This document shows positions 1-6,144 of a stretch of 7,022 nt of DNA, one piece after another. The stretch is from Chloroflexota bacterium (GTDB lineage Bacteria > Chloroflexota > UBA5177 > JANWHV01). Numbering within the stretch: position 1 is the first letter of the stretch; each line of letters begins with the position of its first letter. Where the stretch lies: NCBI GenBank assembly GCA_028287725.1, contig JAQBPC010000563.1, forward strand, positions 1 through 7,022, written 5' to 3'. A program made the translations under genes and the position numbers. The notes under the pieces were generated by a model. It was given only the letters and a program-made list of their open reading frames with translations, searched no databases and was not told the DNA's origin.

Positions 1-658
1 GAGCGTCAACCAACGTCTCGGCCATGATCTGGTAGCCGACGACATGCGGGTGCAAGCCGTCGTCCGCCAGGCCCTCGCGCAGGGTCAGGCCGTCGTCACC
101 AACCAACCGGCTGTGGTAATCGATCCACACGGCGCCCGATTGAGACGCCAGCTCGTGCAACCTGGCGTTTGCTCGTTTGAGCAGCGCGTTGCGCTCCGCC
201 GTATTCCCATTGAAGGGGACATCGGTCGGCAGAAGACTGCAAAGTGCTACCTGGATCGCGTTTTCGCGCGCAAGGGTAACCATGGCGGTAATATCGTCGA
301 CGATCTCGTTCTCGATTGCAGTGGGCGTGCGACGCATGGGCACATCCCATTCGTCTAGGTCCCATGTGTTGTTCACGCCGATGCACAGCACCAGGAGGCT
401 TGGGCGAAGCTGCAACACGTCGCTCTCGAACCGGCGCCGCACAAACGGGGTACGGTCGCCGCCGATGCCCCGATTCACGACCATACCGCGGGCGCCCTTG
501 AAAAACACATCAAGCGCCCACATATCCGTGATCGAGTCACCCAGGAACACGGCATCAATCGGTGCGCCGGATGCGAGCAGCGCCTCATTGTGGTAATCGA
601 ACACGCCACGCCGGCGATCTGCCATGGCCTCTACGCCAAATTCTCCCGGTCGAATCAT
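1..658 (-). CDS. SGNH/GDSL-family hydrolase, C-terminus cut by window edge
   Basis: Translating the minus strand gives an open frame of 219 codons that runs off the left edge. The SGNH blocks appear in order: GDSIT with nucleophile Ser42 (block I), GIGGD at 64-68 (block II), GVNN at 94-97 with oxyanion-hole Asn96 (block III), and DGLHPH with Asp200 and His203 of the triad (block V), followed by GYQIMAETL. Only the last few residues should be missing, since family members are usually about 200-230 aa. Such enzymes hydrolyse esters or acetyl groups on lipids, sugars or small molecules; the substrate cannot be told here. No signal peptide is visible, so a cytoplasmic location is likely. The start is uncertain: ATG at 658 gives the MIRPGEFG N-terminus, while ATG at 625 (MADRRRG) has a GAGG only two bases upstream. 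Block III has Asn where GxND is usual. It lies 289 bp downstream of the amidohydrolase on the same strand. Confidence 0.88.
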   Translation of the reverse strand, partial: MIRPGEFGVEAMADRRRGVFDYHNEALLASGAPIDAVFLGDSITDMWALDVFFKGARGMVVNRGIGGDRTPFVRRRFESDVLQLRPSLLVLCIGVNNTWDLDEWDVPMRRTPTAIENEIVDDITAMVTLARENAIQVALCSLLPTDVPFNGNTAERNALLKRANARLHELASQSGAVWIDYHSRLVGDDGLTLREGLADDGLHPHVVGYQIMAETLVDA

Positions 659-947
659 CCGAGGTCGCTTCAACAGTCTTGCCCCTCTCCTGCCCACCGC
701 CCAGACCAACCTGGGCAACTCTGCCATCACCGTACTGAAAGTCAGTCGAAATGCGTGCGAAGCCACGGCTTTGACCAACACCACCATGCGTTTGGCCAAG
801 GCGCTGATAGAAAGCCTGATTGAGTATGAGATACGGTTGCAGTGTAACATGACCGACTCGCACTGCCGCGCTGTCGCGTACCGCAAGTCGCCAGGGGTGG
901 AGACCCTTCTCGAGGGCGGCACCTACAGGGCTGTCAGGACGCATCGT
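659..947. other. Gap without a convincing gene between amidohydrolase and SGNH hydrolase
   Basis: This 289-bp stretch separates two minus-strand genes. Two minus frames are open. One starts at an ATG at 944, four bases after the amidohydrolase stop, and runs to 585, overlapping the SGNH gene. It is Gly/Val-rich, matches no family I recognise, and its third positions are not clearly GC-biased. The other is the SGNH frame itself, which stays open upstream with in-frame ATGs near 853 and 736; its codons look random and give no recognisable domain. Just after the amidohydrolase stop, a nested hairpin (GGTG/CACC around CCCT/AGGG, about 897-923) could end or attenuate transcription, but no T-run follows it. 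The SGNH promoter probably lies here, although no strong -35/-10 pair stands out. Confidence 0.4.
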
Positions 948-2234
948 TTAACGAGGGCTCGTCCCGGCGTGGGTCTCATACACCCAGTTGATGGTCTTTG
1001 CGGCAAGGCGCGAGTACGCTTCAACCGCCAGCTTCAAGTGCTCCTCGGGCGTATCCTCGAGCGGGCTATGGCTGATACCGTTGGTGCTGGAAACGAACAT
1101 CATCGTCGTGGGGAGCAAGCGGGCCATCTCGGCGGCGTCATGCAGAGGGCCGCTGGGCAGTGAGTGTTCCGTGCCGGTTACGTCGCAGCACGACTCGCGC
1201 GCGAAATCCACCAGCGTAGTGTGGAACGGGATCGGCTCGATACGCCACAGCTGTTCCCAGGTGACGGTTGTTCCGTCCTCACTCGCAATTCGATTGGCGG
1301 ACGCTTTCGCATCGGCCAGCATGGCCGCGAGAGTGCCGGCATCGAGCGCACGTTGATCGAGCGATACGTTGCACACTCCCGCGATCGCCGTAACGATCCC
1401 CGGCTCCACGCTAACCACCCCTGATGTCGCGACACCGCCGTGCTTGATCGCGCCGTCGCGGGCCTCGAGCGCAAACCGCGCAGCCGAGAGTAACGCGTCG
1501 TGCCTGAGGGCCATCGGCGTGGATCCGGCATGGCTTGCGCGTCCTTCAAAGCGGACTGAGTGCCGTTCTACACCGAAGGTGCCGAGCACTGCGCCAAGCG
1601 AGAGTCCCATCTGCTCCAGCACTGGTCCTTGCTCGATGTGCAGCTCAAGATAGGCATCGATATCCTTCAGCCTGTTGCCGGCCTCGGGCATCCGGTCGAG
1701 CTCGACGCCGCAAGCGGCAAGCGCATCCGGAAGCGCCGTCCCATCACGGTCGCGCAGGCCGCGCACCTTCTCGATATCAAGGGTGCCGGCGGCAGCACTG
1801 GAGCCGAGGAGACTGCGGCCAAAGCGCGCGCCCTCTTCGTCTGCCCAATCGACAAGCCGCAGCGTCACCGGCGGTGCCGAGCCCGACCACTGTCGCAATA
1901 TCTCGAGGGCGGTCACCACGCCGAGCGCGCCGTCCAACCATCCGCCGTGAGGTACGGAGTCGATGTGAGAACCAACCACGACGACCGGCGACGTCTGACC
2001 CTTGATCTCCGCCCAAACGTTCCCCGCCTCGTCGCTCTGCACGGTACACGGCAACTCGGACAATTTCCCGCGAAACCATTCGCGCGCCTTCTGCCATTCG
2101 GGACTCCAGCATACGCGGCGTGCGCCGTCCGGCCCGCCGGTTAGCGCAGCGAGCTCTCGCAGATTGGCAATGACGCGATTGGGTTCGGCAGGTCGCCGGA
2201 TTGCATCTTCCACTCGAGCTTCGGATCCCGCCAT
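948..2234 (-). CDS. M20-family Zn-dependent amidohydrolase (N-carbamoyl-L-amino-acid hydrolase / allantoate amidohydrolase type)
   Basis: A 428-residue cytoplasmic, dimeric-type binuclear metallohydrolase, the usual family length (about 410-430). Visible motifs, numbered from the start at 2234: GSHIDS (His90), GGWLDG (bridging Asp101), DEEGARFG (Glu133-Glu134), LELHIEQGP (His199), GRASHAGSTPM (235 region, in the inserted dimerisation domain), SGPLHDAAEMA (His365) and NGISHSPLED (His389). All metal-ligand positions known in N-carbamoylases are present. The family removes carbamoyl or ureido groups from N-carbamoyl amino acids, beta-ureidopropionate or allantoate, releasing ammonia and CO2. The exact substrate is not decided by sequence, and no hydantoinase or dihydropyrimidinase partner is in the window. 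The frame is open up to an ATG at 2318, but the ATG at 2234 has a strong GGAGG eight bases upstream and the extra 28 residues are charged and low in family likeness, so 2234 is preferred. The SGPLHDA form of the late motif, rather than SGAGHDA, fits a common proteobacterial subfamily. Confidence 0.9.
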   Translation of the reverse strand: MAGSEARVEDAIRRPAEPNRVIANLRELAALTGGPDGARRVCWSPEWQKAREWFRGKLSELPCTVQSDEAGNVWAEIKGQTSPVVVVGSHIDSVPHGGWLDGALGVVTALEILRQWSGSAPPVTLRLVDWADEEGARFGRSLLGSSAAAGTLDIEKVRGLRDRDGTALPDALAACGVELDRMPEAGNRLKDIDAYLELHIEQGPVLEQMGLSLGAVLGTFGVERHSVRFEGRASHAGSTPMALRHDALLSAARFALEARDGAIKHGGVATSGVVSVEPGIVTAIAGVCNVSLDQRALDAGTLAAMLADAKASANRIASEDGTTVTWEQLWRIEPIPFHTTLVDFARESCCDVTGTEHSLPSGPLHDAAEMARLLPTTMMFVSSTNGISHSPLEDTPEEHLKLAVEAYSRLAAKTINWVYETHAGTSPR

Positions 2235-2585
2235 CTTCGTTTCCTCCCTCTTTCGCTCCTGCACCTGCGCTTGTTGTACCACGCACTGTCGCTGGCGCAC
2301 TAGAAGATGATTTGCCAACCGCGACCAGTGCTCACTGCATCTGGCGAGCCGTTCAATTCGCTATCTGGACGCGCCGTCTCCAGCGCTTGTGGAAAGCCGA
2401 ACCATCGCATCATCCGCAAATGGTGGCAGTTACGTCGTAAGCCAGGTTTCCAGAGGGCTATTTCCCCGTACTAGTTAGGTTTTTCGCCCCATTCCAACGT
2501 CCGGATGGTCAGCGCTAATCTCTCAAGCACGAGAATAGCGTAAGGAGTCTAACTCTCGAAGGTCATACACAAGGGAGTGCGGAAG
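2235..2585. promoter_or_regulatory. Divergent intergenic region upstream of the amidohydrolase and the small Gln-rich gene
   Basis: This 351-bp space lies between two outward-facing starts, so it should hold both promoters. Its base composition is more AT-rich than the flanking genes around 2460-2500. On the minus strand the best match I found is TTGGAA, 17 bases, CTAGTA (about 2501 down to 2473), which is weak. Short dyads are present: TTACG-T-CGTAA at 2430-2440, ACCAT/ATGGT at 2401-2424, CGAGA/TCTCG around 2530-2560, and GAGT-CTA-ACTC inside the last. Any of these could be an operator, but none matches a site I can name. Ribosome sites at both ends are clear: GGAGG at 2243-2247 (minus) and AAGGGAG at 2571-2577 (plus). 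Confidence 0.45.
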
Positions 2586-2873
2586 GTGAACGATCCAAAG
2601 ACCGGCACCGCGACAAGGCAAGATCAGCAGAGCATGGGCCAGCAGGGTAAGTACCCTTCTTCATCGCCAACGGGTGCGGATAACAGAATCTACGACATGG
2701 TGAGCGTGGATTACCACGCGACCAAAGAGGGATGGCACTGCATCCAATACATCCAGGACGCGCAGCAAATGGGCGACCAGGAGCTGGCACAGTTCTTCCA
2801 GCAGGTTCAGCAAGAAGATCAACAGCGCACCATGCGCGTACAGCAACTGCTGGCCTCCCGTCTGCCTCATTAG
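2586..2873 (+). CDS. Small Gln-rich helical protein, possibly a single ferritin-like helical hairpin
   Basis: A 95-residue protein (from GTG at 2586) in two parts. Residues about 1-32 are polar and rich in Gln, Ser and Gly, probably disordered. Residues about 33-93 look like two amphipathic helices, with IYDMVSVDYHATKEGWH, then YIQDAQQMGDQELAQFFQQV, ending in a Gln/Arg/Leu-rich stretch. I recall similar small bacterial proteins with a YHALQGAETYEKYI-like core, resembling half of a ferritin-like bundle; here the core reads YHATKEGWHCIQYI. This is memory-based likeness, not a search. The start is chosen because AAGGGAG sits eight bases before GTG 2586; the upstream GTG at 2577 overlaps that ribosome site. 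The stop is TAG. Longer open frames overlap it in other phases but lack such composition. No signal peptide or membrane helix is visible. It may share a message with the cupin 186 bp downstream, though the inverted repeat between them argues against it. Confidence 0.72.
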   Translation: MNDPKTGTATRQDQQSMGQQGKYPSSSPTGADNRIYDMVSVDYHATKEGWHCIQYIQDAQQMGDQELAQFFQQVQQEDQQRTMRVQQLLASRLPH

Positions 2874-2931
2874 CAAACGAGCGCCGGGGCTTCTGCCCAT
2901 GCTCATGCCCTGAATCGAAGCAAATCCGCAC

Positions 2932-2966
2932 ACGAGTCGCCGGAGTCATGAGGCCCGGCGACTCGT
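2932..2966 (+). terminator. Perfect 12-bp inverted repeat, terminator-like hairpin
   Basis: ACGAGTCGCCGG (2932-2943) and CCGGCGACTCGT (2955-2966) are exact reverse complements around an 11-base loop. The hairpin would be very stable and starts 58 bases after the stop codon of the small Gln-rich gene, the expected place for a terminator. Only TT follows on the plus strand, so intrinsic termination would be inefficient by the classical model. It could instead be an mRNA-stabilising 3' hairpin or a protein-binding dyad upstream of the cupin. Confidence 0.55.
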
Positions 2967-2985
2967 TCAGGTCATCCGTGAGAAG

Positions 2986-3013
2986 ATGGGGCGTTGCGGC
3001 TCGAAGACCCCAT
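2986..3013 (+). promoter_or_regulatory. Short hairpin in the cupin leader
   Basis: ATGGGG (2986-2991) can pair exactly with CCCCAT (3008-3013) around a 16-base loop. It lies about 46 bases before the cupin start and may be part of its leader or promoter region. With six pairs and a long loop it may be chance. Confidence 0.2.
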
Positions 3014-3059
3014 TGTCAGCCGTATCGAAAAGTCGCAGTCCATGGAATGAGGGAGCGCC

Positions 3060-3401
3060 ATGCATGACACCAGCGTGACCAAGGTCAGCGCGCGATTCGC
3101 GCCTAAAGGGGAGTTGGGACAGAAGTACCTGGTTGCCGGTATTAGCCTTTCGATGAGACTGTGGGAAAACGAGCAGCCGGGGCCAGAAAAGCCGGCGACC
3201 CAGAGGAACTATGAAACGGCAGGCTACGTGATCGGCGGACGGGCCGAGTTACACCTGGAAGGCCAGATGGTGTTGCTCGAGCCGGGCGATGCCTGGATCG
3301 TGCCGAAAGACGCATTGCATTCGTACAGGGTGATCGAGCCGTTCACGGCGGTGGAAGCGACCCACCCTCCCGCGGAAGTACACGGGCGGGACAAGGGATA
3401 G
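3060..3401 (+). CDS. Single-domain cupin (cupin_2-like) with altered metal motif
   Basis: A 113-residue protein made of one small beta-barrel cupin, residues about 25-100. The glycine-turn pattern is clear: GYVIGGRAELHLEG (55-68), then LLEPGDAWIVPKDALHSY (72-89), the second cupin motif with its His87. In the first motif the usual HxHxxxE is replaced by RNYET (49-53), so two of the standard metal ligands are missing. I recall a group of proteobacterial cupins with a DYETVGYVIEGRAELH-type sequence and a C-terminal PPAEVHGRD tail as here; their function is unknown to me. A binding or sensing role is as likely as catalysis. GAGGGAG at 3049-3055 supports the ATG at 3060, and an in-frame TGA at 3048 rules out an upstream start. 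It is convergent with the FAD oxidoreductase, with only 55 bp between the stops and no clear terminator there. Confidence 0.87.
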   Translation: MHDTSVTKVSARFAPKGELGQKYLVAGISLSMRLWENEQPGPEKPATQRNYETAGYVIGGRAELHLEGQMVLLEPGDAWIVPKDALHSYRVIEPFTAVEATHPPAEVHGRDKG

Positions 3402-3456
3402 CGCGCTAGGTGGGTAAGTCAATCGGCTTGCGGCGAAGGTGCAACGCGCCCTTTGC

Positions 3457-5895
3457 CTACGCCCTGATTCGCACTCCCTTCGGATCCCACAGCGGCTCGG
3501 CTGCTACCGTCGCCGATATCCATTCACCGAATATCTCGACCTCAAGTTGATGGCCGACCTGTGCTTCCGCTATCGGCAGATAGGCGTAGGCGATACGCTG
3601 CTGTACGGTGTACCCATAGCCGCCACTTGTCACACGTCCGACGATACGTGACCCGCTGCGTACCGGCTCGCCGGTCAGTGCCACCGCTTCGGGAATGCCA
3701 AGCACAAGGCAGCAGAGCTTCCGCGTTGGTCCTGCTTCGCGCGCGGCAAGCAATGCCGCCTTCCCGATGAAATCCGTGCTTTTCTTCAAGCGGACGGCGA
3801 AGCCCAATCCTGCTTCATAGGGATTTGTCTCGGGCGAGATGTCCGAACTCCAGACCCGGTACCCTTTCTCCAGCCGCAGCGAGTCGATTGCCCGGTACCC
3901 ACCGGCTACCATGCCATAGGGTTTCCCGGCTTCGCAAAGCGTATCCCACAGCCGCACAGCGAACTCCGACGGGCAATAGAATTCCCAGCCTAGCTCACCG
4001 ACATACGTGACCCGCACGGCAAGGCACGGCACGTCGCCAATTTCGATCTCCTGCGCGGTGAGGAACGGAAAGGCCTCATTGCTGACGTCGGCGCGCGTCA
4101 CACCGGAAACGATGTCCCGCGCACGCGGACCCCAGACGCCGAGACAGGCATACATCGATGTCACGTCGGCGATGCGGACATCCCGACCACCGTGTCCGCC
4201 GCGTGCCAGATTTCGCCGCAGCCAGGCTATGTCGTGCTGGCCGAACGCCGTTCCGGTGATCAAGCGATATCGGTCCTCCGCGAGTCTGGTGATCGTCACA
4301 TCGCACTCGATGCCGCCACGCTCGTTCAGCAGCTGGGTATATATCACAGTACCCACCGGCCGGTCCATGTCATTGGCACATAAATACTGCAGGTAGGGCA
4401 CGACGTCCGTGCCGCTGATTTCTACCTTGGCAAACGATGTCTCGTCGAAGATGGCCGCCCGCTCGCGGGCACCCTGATGTTCGGCGGCTATTGCCGGCGA
4501 CCAATGCTGCCCAGCCCAGCCGCGTGGCCGCAGGGCGCCCGAGCCGGCCTGCGCGTTCGACTCGAACCAATTGACGCGTTCCCAACCGGACTTCTCGCCA
4601 AAGACCGCGCCGAACTCCTGCAAGCGGCCATAAACCGGCGAAAGGCGCAGTGGTCGTCCCGCCTCGCGCTCGTGGTTGGGGTAGGTGATGTCGTAGTACG
4701 TCGCATACACCTCATAGGTGCGCGCCAATGCGTAGCGCTGGCTGCGATAGTGGGCGCCGAATCGGCGAATATCCATCTTCCACAGGTCCAGGCTCGGCGT
4801 ACCTTCGACCACCCACTCAGCCAGCATCGTCCCGATGCCGCCGGCGCCTGCAATACCATGCGCACAGAAGCCCGCGGCGACGAAGAGGCCGTCGACGGAT
4901 GACTCACCCAGAATGAATTCGCCGTCCGGCGTGAAGGCCTCCGGGCCGTTTACAAAGCGGACCACATCCGCCGTCTCCATGGCGGGCACCCGCTTGATCG
5001 CCCCTTCCATGATTTCGACGAAGCGCTCGTGGTCGGGGTTCAGCAGCTTTCCGTTGAAGTTGGCCGGCACGCCGTTGAGGCTCCAGGGCTTTGGGTTTCG
5101 CTCGTAACCCCCCATGAGCAGGCCGCCGGCCTCCTGGCGGAAATACACCAGGTTATCGGGGTCGCGCAACTGCGGCAGGCGCGCGTCTATGCCCTCCAAC
5201 TCTCCAGTCAAGAGATACTGGTGCTCCATGGGGATGATCGGCACATTGACCCCCGCCAACCGTGCCAGCTCCGGTGTATACATGCCGCCGGCGATCACCA
5301 CGACATCCGTCGAGATGTTGCCTTTATCGGTCACGACGCCGGTGACCCGACCGTTCTTTTTGCTGATGCCCAACACCCTGGTATTCGTGTAGATCGCGGC
5401 GCCTCGGCTGCGAGCGCCACGTGCCAGCGCCAGGGCAAGGTTGCTTGGATCCAGATAACCGTCCGTCGGCATGTATACCCCACCAAGCACGCCGTCCGAG
5501 ACCATGGGTGGGAAAAGGCGCTGGGCCTCTTCCGCGCTGATCAACTCCACGGGGAGCCCAAAGGTCTTCGCCCAGCCGGCTTGACGTCGCAGCTCTTCCA
5601 TGCGCGGGGTCGTCGAGGCGATGCGCAGGCTGCCCACCTCGCGCCAACCCGGGTCAATGCCCGTTTCCGCGGCCAGCCGGCGGTACAGCTCGACGCTGTA
5701 CATCATCATTTTGGTCAGTGGAACGGAAGATCGGAGCTGGCCCACCAGACCCGCGGAATGGAACGTCGAGCCACTTGTGAGGTCGCTGCGATCCAGCAAA
5801 ACGATGTCGGTCCAGCCGAGCGCGGTCAGGTGGTAGGCGATACTCGTGCCACCTACCCCGCCGCCAATGATTACCGCCCGCGCATGTTCCAGCAT
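3457..5895 (-). CDS. FAD-dependent oxidoreductase with GcvT domains (dimethylglycine/sarcosine dehydrogenase type)
   Basis: An 812-residue cytoplasmic flavoenzyme that oxidatively removes an N-methyl group and hands the C1 unit to tetrahydrofolate. Domains in order: DAO-type FAD-binding fold (about 5-365) with dinucleotide motif GGGVGG (11-16) and SGSTFHSAGL, whose His46 sits where related enzymes bind FAD covalently; an FAO_M linker (about 368-425); the GcvT folate domain (about 428-700) with LQYLCANDM, RGGIECDVTITR and the late LRLEKGYR...NPYEAGLGF block; and a GcvT C-terminal barrel (about 715-800). Length fits dimethylglycine and sarcosine dehydrogenases and oxidases (about 800-860). Substrate could be dimethylglycine, sarcosine or another N-methyl amino acid; sequence alone does not say, nor whether electrons go to ETF or oxygen. 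AGAGGA ten bases before ATG 5895 is an acceptable ribosome site, and the Rossmann strand begins right after it. The transporter gene lies upstream on the same strand, 249 bp away. Confidence 0.92.
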   Translation of the reverse strand: MLEHARAVIIGGGVGGTSIAYHLTALGWTDIVLLDRSDLTSGSTFHSAGLVGQLRSSVPLTKMMMYSVELYRRLAAETGIDPGWREVGSLRIASTTPRMEELRRQAGWAKTFGLPVELISAEEAQRLFPPMVSDGVLGGVYMPTDGYLDPSNLALALARGARSRGAAIYTNTRVLGISKKNGRVTGVVTDKGNISTDVVVIAGGMYTPELARLAGVNVPIIPMEHQYLLTGELEGIDARLPQLRDPDNLVYFRQEAGGLLMGGYERNPKPWSLNGVPANFNGKLLNPDHERFVEIMEGAIKRVPAMETADVVRFVNGPEAFTPDGEFILGESSVDGLFVAAGFCAHGIAGAGGIGTMLAEWVVEGTPSLDLWKMDIRRFGAHYRSQRYALARTYEVYATYYDITYPNHEREAGRPLRLSPVYGRLQEFGAVFGEKSGWERVNWFESNAQAGSGALRPRGWAGQHWSPAIAAEHQGARERAAIFDETSFAKVEISGTDVVPYLQYLCANDMDRPVGTVIYTQLLNERGGIECDVTITRLAEDRYRLITGTAFGQHDIAWLRRNLARGGHGGRDVRIADVTSMYACLGVWGPRARDIVSGVTRADVSNEAFPFLTAQEIEIGDVPCLAVRVTYVGELGWEFYCPSEFAVRLWDTLCEAGKPYGMVAGGYRAIDSLRLEKGYRVWSSDISPETNPYEAGLGFAVRLKKSTDFIGKAALLAAREAGPTRKLCCLVLGIPEAVALTGEPVRSGSRIVGRVTSGGYGYTVQQRIAYAYLPIAEAQVGHQLEVEIFGEWISATVAAEPLWDPKGVRIRA

Positions 5896-5965
5896 TGCGA
5901 AACGATCCTCTCAACACGCGACAAAACTCGGCAACTTGCAGCAGTTCTCGAACCAGCCGATGGGT

Positions 5966-5994
5966 GCATACACAGCCTCGGTTACCTGTGTTGC
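5966..5994. promoter_or_regulatory. Dyad upstream of the FAD oxidoreductase, candidate operator
   Basis: ACACAG (5970-5975) and CTGTGT (5986-5991) are exact reverse complements around ten bases. With one bulged T the arms extend by GCA/TGC (5966-5968 and 5992-5994), giving nine pairs. Its centre lies about 85 bases upstream of the oxidoreductase start, a typical place for a transcription-factor site. No regulator gene is in the window, so the binding protein is unknown. Confidence 0.35.
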
Positions 5995-5997
5995 TAG

Positions 5998-6102
5998 CTA
6001 CTTAAGGTCTTCGTGGGCCTTGAAATGGTTGGCGATGTTCCAGAGAAAGTATCGCGGCCCCGCCCCCGTGAGACCGCGGCCAGGCCACAAATGATGATAC
6101 AT
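5998..6102 (-). CDS. Possible 34-codon small ORF or 3' gene remnant
   Basis: On the minus strand an ATG at 6102 opens 34 codons ending in TAG. The second half reads RYFLWNIANHFKAHEDLK, which has protein-like composition, and about 13 of its last 18 sense codons end in G or C, as in the real genes here. I do not recognise the family. No good ribosome site precedes the ATG. The frame is the same as that of the transporter gene ending at 6145, so it could also be read as an extension after that stop codon. A GC-rich hairpin (6053-6078) falls inside it, and that competes with a coding role. It may be a true small protein, the end of a decayed gene, or chance. Confidence 0.25.
   Translation of the reverse strand: MYHHLWPGRGLTGAGPRYFLWNIANHFKAHEDLK
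6053..6078 (-). terminator. GC-rich hairpin downstream of the transporter gene
   Basis: Read on the minus strand, CGCGGTCTC and GGGGCCGCG pair over nine positions (seven Watson-Crick, two G-U) around an eight-base loop. The G-U pairs become mismatches on the plus strand, so the structure favours minus-strand RNA. It sits 67 bases after the transporter stop and is followed by ATACTTTCTC, a loosely T-rich run. This fits a weak intrinsic terminator ending the transporter message before the oxidoreductase gene. Confidence 0.4.
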
Positions 6103-6144
6103 GCGGCGTTTACCGGCAAGCCCGCGATGAGGTGCGATAGCGGC

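Noticed and set aside
585..944. 119-codon minus-strand open frame starting just after the amidohydrolase stop
   Set aside because: It overlaps the start of the SGNH gene, has no good ribosome site, weak third-position GC bias, and no recognisable domain. It is treated as a possible remnant only.
624..1163. 179-codon plus-strand frame across the SGNH-amidohydrolase gap
   Set aside because: Its 3' third is antisense to the amidohydrolase C-terminus, and the part in the gap has no recognisable motif or ribosome site.
1560..2144. 194-codon plus-strand open frame opposite the amidohydrolase
   Set aside because: The minus strand carries the full M20 motif set across this region, so the plus frame is a shadow.
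2563..2949. 128-codon minus-strand frame over the small Gln-rich gene
   Set aside because: It is Arg/Pro/Cys-rich with no family likeness, while the plus-strand frame has a ribosome site and a helical, protein-like composition.
2732..3067. 111-codon plus-strand frame running into the cupin start
   Set aside because: It overlaps the small gene in another phase, is Arg-rich and shadow-like, and contains the 12-bp inverted repeat.
3402..3456. Possible bidirectional terminator between the cupin and the FAD oxidoreductase
   Set aside because: Only a four-pair TTGC/GCAA stem is visible and there is no T-run on either strand, so no terminator is called.
5029..5997. 322-codon plus-strand open frame opposite the FAD oxidoreductase
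   Set aside because: It is a typical antisense shadow in GC-rich DNA; the opposite strand has clear FAD-binding motifs, and this product resembles no family.
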